Source: Streptomyces sp. SA15 (GTDB lineage: Bacteria > Actinomycetota > Actinomycetes > Streptomycetales > Streptomycetaceae). Taken from it: a stretch of DNA of 52,477 nucleotides. The position numbers and the translations under genes were made by a program. Under the pieces are notes generated by a model, which saw only the letters and a program-made list of their open reading frames with translations, did not search any database and was not told the DNA's origin. Location of the stretch: assembly GCF_002291145.1 (NCBI RefSeq), contig NZ_NTGE01000046.1:1-52477 (forward strand), given 5' to 3'. Below are positions 7,932-16,128 of this stretch, in pieces (within the stretch, counting starts at the first letter, position 1; each line of letters opens with the position of its first letter).

Positions 7932-8209
7932 GCCCAGAACGAGTCATCGTTGGCAGGTTCTGCGGCTGCAAACCAACCAGGCGCCTGAATGCGCGGCAGA
8001 ACATCGGAGGCCAGCAATTCATCCAGTTCTCTGGACGTCAGTTGCAACAGCGTTGCCATTTTCGGGCGCTGGTGCGGTTGCGGGTCTGCCTCGCCCCGTT
8101 CCCAACGCTGCACCGTGGTGCGGTCGACTTTCAGGGCGTCTGCGAACTGTTCTTGGGTGTATCCGCTCGCCTTCCGGCGCTGCGCTAGACGCTGCCGCTT
8201 GCCTGACAT
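7928..8209 (-). CDS. XRE-family helix-turn-helix regulator
   Basis: A 93-aa protein. The ATG start is preceded by GGAG about seven bases upstream; longer readings have no support. Residues 1-55 form a lambda-repressor-type HTH: RLAQRRKASGYTQEQFADAL then KVDRTTVQRWERGEADPQPHQRPKMA. The C-terminal tail (ELDELLASDVLPRIQAPGWF) is short and may be the natural end, or it may be shortened by the adjacent transposon fragment that begins at its stop. It faces away from three small genes starting at 8396, so it is probably the repressor of that operon and of itself through the 186-bp shared region. Confidence 0.85.
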   Translation of the reverse strand: MSGKRQRLAQRRKASGYTQEQFADALKVDRTTVQRWERGEADPQPHQRPKMATLLQLTSRELDELLASDVLPRIQAPGWFAAAEPANDDSFWA

Positions 8210-8395
8210 GCCCGACTCCGTCCGGGTGCCGTCTTCCCTGGTCAGGGTAGCGCGTGCAGCCAAGATGCCGCCTGAATGCGGCAGTTCTGCCGTGGTGCGG
8301 CCAGCGTGCGGCGAGGGAACGTGGTCGGAAGCAAGGACCCCCGCGACCGTGCGACCGGTCCGGGGGCTTGGCCGACGATGCGAAGGAGCGCCAAC

Positions 8396-8701
8396 ATGCG
8401 ATTCGTACCACACGCACTCGAATGGGTGAGAGCCCTACTGTTCGGGACACGAAAACCCGACGGGTACACCACCCCTGACCAGCGCACACAGGCGCCCGCG
8501 TACGCGGTGCAGCCGTCGCCGGAGTTGTGGGGCGCCCTGCTTGCGCTCGCGCGTCTGCGCCGCGCCGGACATGCCCCCGACCCGTGCGGTGATCAGCACG
8601 ACCAGGACGCGACACACCCCCTGGTGCGCACCTACGTCCTCCCCCTCGAAGAACGCCAACCTGCCCCGTACGTATGGCAGTTGGTGGAGGCGAGCCGATG
8701 A
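8396..8701 (+). CDS. Hypothetical protein, first gene of a three-gene operon
   Basis: A 101-aa protein. The ATG start follows a strong ribosome-binding site (GAAGGAG, seven bases before), so the longer upstream reading is rejected. The sequence begins MRFVPHALEWVRALLFGTRK and continues with a region rich in Pro, Arg and His; PLVRTYVLPLEERQ is the best-ordered stretch. No known domain was recognised. Its TGA overlaps the ATG of the next gene (ATGA), indicating translational coupling. Such short genes in an XRE-controlled run are typical of Streptomyces accessory modules of unknown purpose. Confidence 0.7.
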   Translation: MRFVPHALEWVRALLFGTRKPDGYTTPDQRTQAPAYAVQPSPELWGALLALARLRRAGHAPDPCGDQHDQDATHPLVRTYVLPLEERQPAPYVWQLVEASR

Positions 8702-9171
8702 GCGACGCCAAGGCCGAGTCGCACGTACCGACTGCTGAACTGCCGATGCTGCGCGCCTACCGCCTGTGGTTCGAGCACACCCGCAAGTGCGACGGCTGCA
8801 AGGGTGTCCGCAAGGCGCAGGAAGGCTGCGAGACGGGGCGGGAACTGTGGGGGCGCGTACCGCCTCGTGCGCGTCGGGAGGACGTCATGACGTGGGAGAT
8901 CAAGCGCACCCCGGGGAGCCGTGTGCACCGCACCGACGATGACCACGTCGCCGTTCCCCTGCGGCTGTCTCGGAACGGGGAGCACGCGACGGACACTGAG
9001 CTGTGCCTGTCCTTGGCCGACGCTGAGCACCTGCACGCGGCTCTGTGCCGCGCCCTCGACGGCTACCCTGCGCCCTCGAATGCGCCGGAGTGCCGCAAAG
9101 GCGCAGGCATTGCCTGCGCCCTGAGTTCCAAGGTGGCCGAAGCGAACCGGCGCAGCAGGAGGGCGCTATGA
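8698..9171 (+). CDS. Hypothetical protein with CxxC motif
   Basis: A 157-aa protein. The start (MSDAKAESHVPTAELPML) is fixed by the ATGA overlap with the preceding gene. Residues about 20-45 carry RLWFEHTRKCDGCKGVRKA and a further EGCETG, a possible small zinc-binding site. The second half (HVAVPLRLSRNG and ELCLSLADAEHLHAALCRAL) looks like a compact alpha/beta domain. No enzyme motif was recognised. It is the second gene in the XRE-flanked operon, and its own stop again overlaps the start of the third gene. Confidence 0.7.
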   Translation: MSDAKAESHVPTAELPMLRAYRLWFEHTRKCDGCKGVRKAQEGCETGRELWGRVPPRARREDVMTWEIKRTPGSRVHRTDDDHVAVPLRLSRNGEHATDTELCLSLADAEHLHAALCRALDGYPAPSNAPECRKGAGIACALSSKVAEANRRSRRAL

Positions 9172-9452
9172 CGCGTTCGATCATCAAGGCTGCTGAGTGG
9201 ACGCTAGGGCCGGAAACCGGCGAGGGCGCCCCGCAGGGTATCTACTCGGCCGTATGCCTGACCTGCGGGGCAAAGGCGCAGCCGACGGACGATGAGCGCC
9301 TGCCGGTGGAAGTCTGGGCGCTCGAGCACACGGGCCTGAACCCTGGTCACCGGCAGTTCAAGGCGGTAGCGGAGACGTTCTGGCGCGTGACTCCGGCAGA
9401 GGGCAACCCCTACCGCGAGATCGACGCGCCCAGCGCCCAGGCGGCCGTGTAG
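9168..9452 (+). CDS. Small conserved hypothetical protein (DUF7848-like)
   Basis: A 94-aa protein starting at the ATGA overlap with the previous gene; GCAGGAGGG lies just upstream. Its organisation is RSIIKAAEWTL, then IYSAVCLTCGAKAQPTDD with a CxxC, then WALEHTGLNPGHRQFKAVAETFWRV. A CxxC followed by W-x(2)-EH-x(3)-NP-H-x-F is the layout I associate with small Streptomyces zinc-ribbon-like proteins annotated DUF7848. That family name is from memory and not certain. It is the last gene of the operon. Confidence 0.65.
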   Translation: MTRSIIKAAEWTLGPETGEGAPQGIYSAVCLTCGAKAQPTDDERLPVEVWALEHTGLNPGHRQFKAVAETFWRVTPAEGNPYREIDAPSAQAAV

Positions 9453-9834
9453 GCGGCCGCACGACAGCACCACCCCCGATGGCTGCCGCTTCCGGGTACA
9501 GGGCAGCGACATGCGCGCAAGCGCCCGCATGACACCTGTTCCGGCTTCCCCCGTCCGGATCGGGTCTGAGCCTCCAACTGCTGTATATGCAACAAAGGCA
9601 GTTGGGGGCGCGGCGCTCTTTACGGGTCACTGGGGCGTTGTGGCGGGTTCAGCGGAACGCCGACGGGCTTGTGCCACGGCGCAGGGGGTGAGCGCGGCCT
9701 CGCGGGCACGGTGGCCAACTCACCTCGCCGGGCATGGGGATGACGGTGATGGCGGTGGCGTCGGTAGCGGTGACGCTGTTGGCTGGTGCGGGGGCTGCGG
9801 CGGTGACCGGCGATCGACGGCGGCCTCACCTTGG
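9453..9834. other. Intergenic region with a small hairpin
   Basis: About 380 bp without a supported gene between the three-gene operon and the dead phospholipase gene. At 9574-9605 the arms CCAACTGC and GCAGTTGG enclose 16 AT-richer bases, a possible terminator or operator downstream of the operon. Nothing else is clear. Confidence 0.5.
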
Positions 9835-10268
9835 TCAGCCGAGCTTGTCGACCGCCTGGTAGTAGGTCCAGGCCGTGGCGTCGCACGATGACTTCTTGAG
9901 GCTGGTGTAGGCCGCGCACACCCGCTTCAGATCCGCGTAGAACGCCTCGTCCAGGCGGGACTTGTTGGCGTCGAAGGTGCCGGCCGCCGTGTAGTTGCGG
10001 TAGCCGAAGTCGTGGCGGACGCAGGCGTTCTGGAAGGGGAAGCCGAAGGAGTTGTCCGGGAGGTCGTGCAGGAGTCGGTGGACCAGTCGAAGCCGTAGGC
10101 GCTCCAGGTGCCCTGGTTGGCGCGGGCGGCGAAGAAGGCGCTGTAGCTGGTGGCGCTGGTCTGGGTCCAGCTCGAGAGGACCGCGGCCTTGTCGGCGGGA
10201 GCGGCCTGGGCCGTGGCGGCGGGCAGCAGGGCGGCGGTGACCAGCGGGGCGGCGAGGCGACGGAGTAT
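9835..10268 (-). pseudogene. Dead secreted phospholipase A2 gene (lost start, frameshift)
   Basis: On the minus strand the sequence encodes a signal peptide (LRRLAAPLVTAALLPAATAQA) and then AYGFDWSTDSCT. After a one-base loss near 10065/10066 it continues in another frame with FGFPFQNACVRHDFGYRNY and TAWTYYQAVDKLG-stop. This is the full layout of the ~120-residue Streptomyces secreted phospholipase A2 (S. violaceoruber type), with the catalytic His-Asp still readable. The expected start codon is ATA instead of ATG, seven bases after GAGGA. Loss of start plus frameshift argues for a pseudogene; a sequencing error could explain the frameshift but not both. Confidence 0.8.
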
Positions 10269-10291
10269 GGGCTCTTCCTCCGTGGGGGCGT

Positions 10292-10325
10292 GGACTGCCC
10301 CCGCGGGGATTCGCCGGGGCAGTCC
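10292..10325 (-). terminator. Terminator of the two-component operon
   Basis: A perfect 10-bp stem (GGACTGCCCC / GGGGCAGTCC) with a 14-nt loop, about 80 bp past the stop of the response-regulator gene on the same strand and just upstream of the dead phospholipase gene. Confidence 0.55.
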
Positions 10326-10406
10326 GCAGCGTTCGCCACGGAGCTATCGCGCCTGCATGCCGCGTCTGTACGGATGTGGGAAGAAGTCGTGGGATCCCGG
10401 CCCGGG

Positions 10407-11075
10407 TCAGGACCGCAGGTAGGCGAGGACCGCCAGGACCCTGCGGTGGGTCTCGTCGGCCGGAGGCAGGTCCAGCTTGGTGAGGATGCCGCTGATGTGC
10501 TTGCCGATGGCGGCCTCGGAGACCACCAGCTCCTTCGCGATCGCGCCGTTGGACTTGCCCTCCGCGATCAACGCCAGCACCTCACGCTCGCGCGGGGTGA
10601 GCCGCTCCAGCGGATCCCGCCGACGGCGCAGCAGTTGACGTACGACTTCGGGGTCGACGACCGTACCGCCGTCCGCGACCTCGTGCAGCGCGTCCACGAA
10701 CTCCTCGACCTGGCCGACCCGGTCCTTGAGGAGATAGCCGACGCCCGTTCCGTCGCCGGAGTCCAACAGGTCGGAGGCGTACGTCCGCTGCACGTACTGA
10801 CTGAGGACCAGGACCGGCAGCGTGGGGCGCTTCTCGCGCAGCCGCACCGCCGCGTGCAGGCCCTCGTCCTGGAAACCGGGCGGCATGCGCACGTCCGTCA
10901 CCACGATGTCGGGGGTGTGCTCCTCGACCGCGGCGACCAGCGCCTCCGCGTCCCCGACGGCCGCCACCACCTCGTGGCCGCAGCGGCCGAGCAGGCCGAT
11001 GAGGCCTTCGCGCAGCAGCACGCTGTCCTCGGCCAGCACTACGCGGAGCGATCGGCCGCCTTGGTCAACTCGCAA
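10407..11075 (-). CDS. NarL/FixJ-family response regulator
   Basis: A 222-aa protein with a TTG start six bases after GGAG, overlapping the kinase gene by 37 bp. Residues 10-130 form a receiver domain: acidic pair in VVLAEDSVLLREGL, phospho-acceptor Asp61 in DIVVTDVRMPP and the conserved Lys in YLLKDRV. Residues about 155-215 form the LuxR-type HTH (LTPREREVLALIAEGKSNGAIAKEL). It should be phosphorylated by the adjacent kinase and bind DNA as a dimer. The divergent ABC transporter operon and the inverted repeats between them are the most likely targets. Confidence 0.93.
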   Translation of the reverse strand: MRVDQGGRSLRVVLAEDSVLLREGLIGLLGRCGHEVVAAVGDAEALVAAVEEHTPDIVVTDVRMPPGFQDEGLHAAVRLREKRPTLPVLVLSQYVQRTYASDLLDSGDGTGVGYLLKDRVGQVEEFVDALHEVADGGTVVDPEVVRQLLRRRRDPLERLTPREREVLALIAEGKSNGAIAKELVVSEAAIGKHISGILTKLDLPPADETHRRVLAVLAYLRS

Positions 11076-12337
11076 GGAAACTCCACACGCAACAGGGTCG
11101 GTCCACCCGGCGGACTGGACAGGGCAAGTCTGCCATCCAGAACGGACACCCGGTCCGCGAGACCGGTGAGCCCGCTGCCCGCCGAGGCGTCCGCGCCGCC
11201 CCGGCCGTCGTCGCGCACCTCGAGGGACAGCCGGCCGTCGCGGTGACCGCCGCTGACCCGCGCACGGTCGGCACCGCTGTGCTTGGCGACGTTGGCGAGC
11301 GCCTCGCAGACCACGAAGTACGCCGCGGACTCCACCGCCTGGGGCAGCCGACCCGGCAGTTCGAGGTCCACGTCCACGGGGACCACGGAACGGTCCGCCG
11401 CGTCGGCGACCGCGGCCTCGAGACCGTAGTCCGCGAGGACCTTGGGGTGGATGCCGTGGATGAGCTCGCGCAGTTCCGCGAGCGCTTTGCCCGCTTCCTC
11501 GTGGGCCTTGGTGAGCTGGTCGGCGAGCGGGCCCGGCGGGGCGTCCAGCCGGGCCAGGCCGAGGCTCATCGTCAGGGCCACCAGCCGCTGCTGGGCGCCG
11601 TCGTGCAGATCACGCTCGATGCGGCGCCGCTCCGCCTCGAAGGCGTCCACCAACCGCACGCGGGAGCGGGCCAGTTCGACGACCTTGGCGCCGAGCTCGC
11701 CCTCGCGGGAGGCGATCAGCAGTCGGGTCAGCTCGGCGCGGGCGCCTGCCGCGACGCCGAGCAGGTAGGCGCACAGGACCAGCAGGAGCAGGCCCAGTAC
11801 GGCGACGCCGAACGCGGTTGGCCAGGTGGTGACCGTCCACTGCTTGAGCACCTTCGCCTCGTTGCCGTCGCCGACCGTGGCCATCAGCAGCGGGGTGGCG
11901 ACCATGGACAGCGGGAAGAGCAGGGCGACCGTGATGACCAGCGCGTCGACCGGCCACAGCAGCCCGGCGAACAGCAGCGCGTACCCGAGCTCCCGCCAGG
12001 TCGCCTGCTCGCGCAGCCGGGTGGTCACCCAGGTCCACAGCCCGGGCGCGGCCGGCTCCTGGTGCTGGCCGGAGGCCGGATCGTGGTCGATCAGGCGCAG
12101 CCTGCGCCGTTCCACCCCGGCCACCGGGATACCGCTGAGGGCGACCACGACGAGCAGCGGGATGCCCACGACGACTATGGCGAGAGCCCCGCTGACCGCC
12201 GCCACCGTCACGATCGCCACCAGGGCGGCGACGCCGGTCACCGCGCCGGTGATCAGGTACGCGACGGAGCGCCAGGGCCAGGCCGACAGCAGGAAGCCCG
12301 GCCGGGACATGGCCTGCCACACATTCCGAGGGTGCAT
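11039..12337 (-). CDS. Sensor histidine kinase (HisKA_3 / putative-sensor type)
   Basis: A protein of about 432 aa. The ATG chosen has GGTGA five bases upstream; a GTG nine bases further upstream is an alternative. The N-terminal ~180 residues are a membrane sensor module (PF13796-like) with paired hydrophobic segments (AYLITGAVTGVAALVAIVTV and later ALLFAGLLWPVDALVITVAL). The dimerisation/phospho-acceptor box is EAERRRIERDLHDGAQQRLV, followed by a HATPase domain (CEALANVAKHS, DDGRGG, GSGLTGLADRV). This class pairs with NarL-type regulators and often senses membrane-active compounds. It ends overlapping the regulator start and faces a MacB-like exporter. Confidence 0.92.
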   Translation of the reverse strand: MHPRNVWQAMSRPGFLLSAWPWRSVAYLITGAVTGVAALVAIVTVAAVSGALAIVVVGIPLLVVVALSGIPVAGVERRRLRLIDHDPASGQHQEPAAPGLWTWVTTRLREQATWRELGYALLFAGLLWPVDALVITVALLFPLSMVATPLLMATVGDGNEAKVLKQWTVTTWPTAFGVAVLGLLLLVLCAYLLGVAAGARAELTRLLIASREGELGAKVVELARSRVRLVDAFEAERRRIERDLHDGAQQRLVALTMSLGLARLDAPPGPLADQLTKAHEEAGKALAELRELIHGIHPKVLADYGLEAAVADAADRSVVPVDVDLELPGRLPQAVESAAYFVVCEALANVAKHSGADRARVSGGHRDGRLSLEVRDDGRGGADASAGSGLTGLADRVSVLDGRLALSSPPGGPTLLRVEFPCELTKAADRSA

Positions 12338-12582
12338 GGGGGTCACCGTAGGAGGGCGAAGCCGTGCGGTGCCATCGGTCCAGGGCGCGGATCGGGGGTA
12401 GGGCCGGGCCTACCCCAGGTCTCGTCCCTGCCGCACTGCGCCGCGAGAGGCTCTCGCGGTTTCGTGGAGGCAGCACGGAGACGAGGGGCGCCCGGTGACG
12501 GCATGGCCGGCCGAGCGCCACCGCCGGTGGTCCGTCCCGCCCAGACGCGCGGGAGGACCGACACCGACACGAGTGGGGACAC
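12338..12582. promoter_or_regulatory. Divergent control region with two inverted repeats
   Basis: Between kinase and transporter operons lie an 8-bp-arm inverted repeat at 12395-12416 (GGGGTAGG-N6-CCTACCCC) and a perfect 9-bp-arm repeat at 12441-12459 (CCGCGAGAG-G-CTCTCGCGG). Either may be the response-regulator operator; the second could also be a hairpin. Confidence 0.5.
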
Positions 12583-13320
12583 ATGAGCAACGACGCGATC
12601 CAACTGCGCTCCGTAAGCCGGCGGTACGGATCGGGCGGCACGTCCGTCACCGCCCTCGACCAGGTATCGCTCGCCTTTCCCAAGGCGACGTTCACCGCCG
12701 TGATGGGCCCGTCCGGCTCCGGTAAGTCGACCCTGCTGCAGTGCGCCGCGGGCCTGGACCGGCCCACGTCGGGCTCGGTCTCCGTGGGCGGGACCGAGCT
12801 GACCAAGCTGAGCGAGACCAAGCTGACCCTGCTGCGCCGCGAACGCATCGGCTTCGTGTTCCAGGCGTTCAACCTGCTGCCCTCGCTGACCGCGGAGCAG
12901 AACGTCGCCCTGCCGCTGCGGCTGGCCGGCCGCCGCCCGAAGAGCGCCGCGGTCCGTGAGGTGCTCGAGCAGGTCGGACTCGGCGACCGGGCGCGGCATC
13001 GGCCGACGGAGATGTCCGGCGGCCAGCAGCAGCGGGTCGCCCTGGCCCGCGCGCTGATCACCCGTCCCGAGGTGCTGTTCGGCGACGAGCCGACCGGCGC
13101 GCTGGACTCGCAGACCAGCCGCGAGGTGCTGACGCTGCTGCGCGGCATGGTCGACCGGGAGGGGCAGACGATCATCATGGTCACCCACGATCCCGTCGCC
13201 GCCTCCTACGCCGACCGCGTCGTCTTCCTCGTCGACGGCCGCGTCAACGGCGAGCTCATCGGCGCCTCCGCCGAGGACATCGCGTCACGCATGACCAAGC
13301 TGGAGGCCGTGCCGTGCTGA
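12583..13320 (+). CDS. ABC transporter ATP-binding protein (MacB/LolD type)
   Basis: A 245-aa protein with ATG start and a GGGGAC ribosome-binding site. The Walker A motif is GPSGSGKST (42-50), the Q-loop is FVFQAFNLLPSLT, the signature is MSGGQQQRVALARAL (about 144-158) and Walker B is VLFGDEPTG (about 164-172), followed by the H-loop MVTHDP. It belongs to the MacB/FtsE-like group that powers FtsX-type permeases. Its last codons overlap the GTG of the permease gene, so the two are co-translated. The divergent two-component system is its probable regulator; export of an antibiotic, peptide or lipid is the usual role. Confidence 0.95.
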   Translation: MSNDAIQLRSVSRRYGSGGTSVTALDQVSLAFPKATFTAVMGPSGSGKSTLLQCAAGLDRPTSGSVSVGGTELTKLSETKLTLLRRERIGFVFQAFNLLPSLTAEQNVALPLRLAGRRPKSAAVREVLEQVGLGDRARHRPTEMSGGQQQRVALARALITRPEVLFGDEPTGALDSQTSREVLTLLRGMVDREGQTIIMVTHDPVAASYADRVVFLVDGRVNGELIGASAEDIASRMTKLEAVPC

Positions 13321-15770
13321 GCACCGCCCTGCGCACCCTGCGCACCCGCTGGGTCACCTTCGTCGGCAGCTTCGTCGCCCTCTCGCTGGGTGTGGCGCTC
13401 ATCGCCGTCATGGGGCTGGCCCTGGCGTCCTCGCTGGACGCACCCGACCGGGCCCCCGAGCGGTTCGCGGCGGCGCCCGTCGTCGTCAAGGGCCAGGACA
13501 CCCTCGAGGTGCCCACCTCGATCGGCGACCGCACCCAGAAACTCGCGCAGCCGCGCCCCGTGCCCGACGACGCGGTCGCGAAGCTGCGGGACCTCGGGAC
13601 CGTCGTCGAGGACCGGTCGTTCGAGGTTCGGGCCGAGGGCGGGCCCGGCGATCTGGTGGGCCACCCTTGGTCCACCGCCGCCTTCGCGCCGTACGAGCTG
13701 GACGCGGGACGCGCGCCCGAGGCCGCCGACGAGGTCGTCGTCAGCGGTGACTGGGCCCGCCCGGGCAGCCGGGTGCGGACCGACGCCGGCACCGTGCGGG
13801 TCGTCGGCACCGTCGCCGGGCTCGGCTTCGAGGACGCCGTCTTCTACACCGACACCCGGGCCGCCGAGCTGTCGCCGCGCAGCGTCCAGCTCGTGGTTGA
13901 CGCGGACGCGGCGGCCGTGCGCGAGGCGGTGCGCGGCAGCGGCGGCGTCGAGGTCCTCACCGGGAACGCGCGCCGGTACGCCGACGCCGATCCCGACCGG
14001 GACAGCGAGGCTCTCACCGCGATGAACGCCATGTTCGGAACGGCCGGAGGGGTCACCGGGTTCGTGTCGGTGTTCGTGGTGGCGTCGACCTTCGCGTTCG
14101 CTGTGGCCCAGCGGCGCCGGGAGTTCGGGCTGCTGCGCACGGCCGGGGCGACTCCGGGGCAGATCCGCCGCATGGTCCTCTCCGAGGCCCTCGTGGTCGG
14201 TGTGCTCGCCTCGGCCACCGGGTGCGTGCTCGGCTCCTACGGGGCGCCGAAACTCGCCGAGTGGGCGGTCGACGAGAGCCTCGCGCCCCGCTGGTTCGGC
14301 ATCGGCGACTACACCTGGCCGTACCACATGGCCTTCTGGACGGGCCTGTTCGTCGCGGTGTGCGGGGTGCTGGCCGCGTCCTGGCGGGCCGGGCGGACCG
14401 GCCCCACCGAGGCGCTGCGCGAGGCCTCCGTGGACACCCGGGCGATGACGTGGGGCCGCTGGCTGTTCGGCGCCGGCCTGCTGATCACCGCCGCCGTGAC
14501 GCTGGCCCTGGCCCTGGTGAGCGACCCGAGCGACCTGCTGCACCGCAAGACCTATGTGAGCCGGCCGATGGTGCTGATCACCGGGGTCGCGCTGCTCGCG
14601 CCGGTGCTCGTGCGCCCGCTGGCCCGGCTCATCGCCTGGCTGCCCGCCCAACTGCCGGGCGCCGCCGGGATGCTGGTACGGGAGAACGCCGCCGCCGGCG
14701 TCCGGCGCACCGCCGCCGTCGCGGCGCCCGTCCTGGTCACGGTCGCGCTGGCGGGCTCGCTGCTGGGCGCCACCGCCACCCTCAACGAGGCGGAGGCCAC
14801 CGAGGTCCGCGAGCAGACAGCCGCCGACTTCGTGGTCGCCCCGGCGGGCGACGCCGGCTTCGACGAGGCGACACTGCGGAAGCTGCGCGCCGTGCCCGGC
14901 GCCGATGTCTCCGCGACCGCGTCGAGCGCCGTGTACGTCCTGGAGGAAGGCGTGGCGCTCATCAGGTCCGACGCCCGCGCAGCCGATCCGGAGCTGCTCG
15001 CGGACACCGTCCGGCTGCCGCTCGCCGCCGGGAAGGTGAGCGAGCTCGACGACGACTCGATCATCGTCAACGAGGAGTGGGAGAAGCACGCCGTGGGCGA
15101 GCGCGTGGACGTGTGGCTCGGCGACGGCACGAAGAAGTCCCTGAAGATCGCCGCGGTCATGACCATCGGCACCGGCAACAACGGCGTCTACGTCACCCCG
15201 CGCAACGCCCCGGCGGCCCCTGTCGACCGGGTTGACGTCAGGCTCGCGGACGGCGCCGACACAGCCGCCGTGGCCGCCGGACTGCGGGACGCGGTTCAGG
15301 CGTCGGGCGGGCAGGTCCTCACCCGGGACACCTGGGTGCGGGCGACGTACCCCGAGACCAACCGGACGACCCGGATGGGCTTCTTCCTGGTCCTCGGCAT
15401 CGCCCTCCTCTACACCGGCATCTCCCTGGCCAACACCATGGTCATGGCGACCTCCGACCGGGTCCGCGATCTGGCCGTGCTGCGGCTGGCAGGGGCCACC
15501 AAGTGGCAGGTGCTGCGGCTGGTGGGCGCCGAGGCGCTGATGGTCGTCACGGTCGGCGGAGTCCTGGGGGCGCTGGTCGCCGCGCTCAACCTGATGGGCA
15601 TGTGGAGCGCGCTGGGCCTGCTCTCGGTGTGGACGTCGATCGAGATCCCGTGGGCGACGCTCGGCGGGGCCGTGGGCGTCTGCGCGGTTCTCGCCGTCAT
15701 CTCGGCCGTCGCCCCGGCCGGCCTCTCCCTGCGCCGCAGGGCGGTGGAACTGGCGGGCGTACGGGAGTGA
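13314..15770 (+). CDS. FtsX-like ABC transporter permease
   Basis: An 818-aa protein with GTG start overlapping the stop of the ATPase gene (GTGCTGA). The layout is a first membrane helix (WVTFVGSFVALSLGVALIAV), a large extracytoplasmic domain, three helices (near VTGFVSVFVVASTFAFAVAQ), a central helix pair and a second periplasmic domain. The C-terminal FtsX domain follows (GFFLVLGIALLYTGISLANT, ALMVVTVGGVLGALVAALN, WATLGGAVGVCAVLAVISAV). The duplicated FtsX modules with QRRREFGLLRTAGATPGQI and RDLAVLRLAGATKWQVL are typical of single-polypeptide Streptomyces exporters, probably dimerising with the ATPase pair. Confidence 0.93.
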   Translation: MLSTALRTLRTRWVTFVGSFVALSLGVALIAVMGLALASSLDAPDRAPERFAAAPVVVKGQDTLEVPTSIGDRTQKLAQPRPVPDDAVAKLRDLGTVVEDRSFEVRAEGGPGDLVGHPWSTAAFAPYELDAGRAPEAADEVVVSGDWARPGSRVRTDAGTVRVVGTVAGLGFEDAVFYTDTRAAELSPRSVQLVVDADAAAVREAVRGSGGVEVLTGNARRYADADPDRDSEALTAMNAMFGTAGGVTGFVSVFVVASTFAFAVAQRRREFGLLRTAGATPGQIRRMVLSEALVVGVLASATGCVLGSYGAPKLAEWAVDESLAPRWFGIGDYTWPYHMAFWTGLFVAVCGVLAASWRAGRTGPTEALREASVDTRAMTWGRWLFGAGLLITAAVTLALALVSDPSDLLHRKTYVSRPMVLITGVALLAPVLVRPLARLIAWLPAQLPGAAGMLVRENAAAGVRRTAAVAAPVLVTVALAGSLLGATATLNEAEATEVREQTAADFVVAPAGDAGFDEATLRKLRAVPGADVSATASSAVYVLEEGVALIRSDARAADPELLADTVRLPLAAGKVSELDDDSIIVNEEWEKHAVGERVDVWLGDGTKKSLKIAAVMTIGTGNNGVYVTPRNAPAAPVDRVDVRLADGADTAAVAAGLRDAVQASGGQVLTRDTWVRATYPETNRTTRMGFFLVLGIALLYTGISLANTMVMATSDRVRDLAVLRLAGATKWQVLRLVGAEALMVVTVGGVLGALVAALNLMGMWSALGLLSVWTSIEIPWATLGGAVGVCAVLAVISAVAPAGLSLRRRAVELAGVRE

Positions 15771-15780
15771 CCCCCTGACC

Positions 15781-15819
15781 GGCGCCCGGCGGTCCGTTCC
15801 CCCGTCCCGTCCGGGCGCC
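15781..15819 (+). terminator. Terminator after the ABC exporter operon
   Basis: Arms GGCGCCCGG and CCGGGCGCC (9 bp, perfect) enclose 21 bases, 10 bp past the permease stop. Confidence 0.6.
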
Positions 15820-15885
15820 GCCCCCTCCGCCTCGCGCGGCAACCCCGTGGCCGGCCCGACAGCCGGACAACCCTCAAGCCCCGTC

Positions 15886-16128
15886 TCACATACGTTCGTC
15901 CTTCTTCTTCGCGGCCCTCGCCATCCAGGACCGGCAGGCCTCTCGGGCAAGCCCACCTACGGCGAGGGACACGAGAATGGCTCCCCAGTCGATGACGTGC
16001 GGCAGTCCAGGAAAGAGGGCAAAGAACGCGAGCGTCGCGACAAGCCCCACGAGGAACGCGACGATCCCGGACCGGCGTCGCCGTGTCTCATGCGCCTGGT
16101 CTGCGCCATGCCCCTGCTGCTCGATCAT
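15886..16128 (-). CDS. Small hypothetical membrane protein
   Basis: An 80-aa protein reading MIEQQGHGADQAHETRRRR, then a hydrophobic segment (GIVAFLVGLVATLAFFALFP), a second weaker one (GAILVSLAVGGLA), and a basic tail ending AAKKKDERM. This is a two-helix membrane protein with a positive cytoplasmic tail. The ATG at 16128 is chosen because the sequence upstream has no convincing ribosome-binding site and poor coding character; an extension of up to 95 residues remains open. Function unknown. It converges on the exporter operon. Confidence 0.5.
   Translation of the reverse strand: MIEQQGHGADQAHETRRRRSGIVAFLVGLVATLAFFALFPGLPHVIDWGAILVSLAVGGLAREACRSWMARAAKKKDERM

Noticed and set aside
13206..15956. 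Very long open frame (over 900 codons) on the minus strand
   Set aside because: It is the antisense of the ABC ATPase and permease genes, Gly/Arg/His-rich with no motif; long antisense frames are usual in high-GC DNA.
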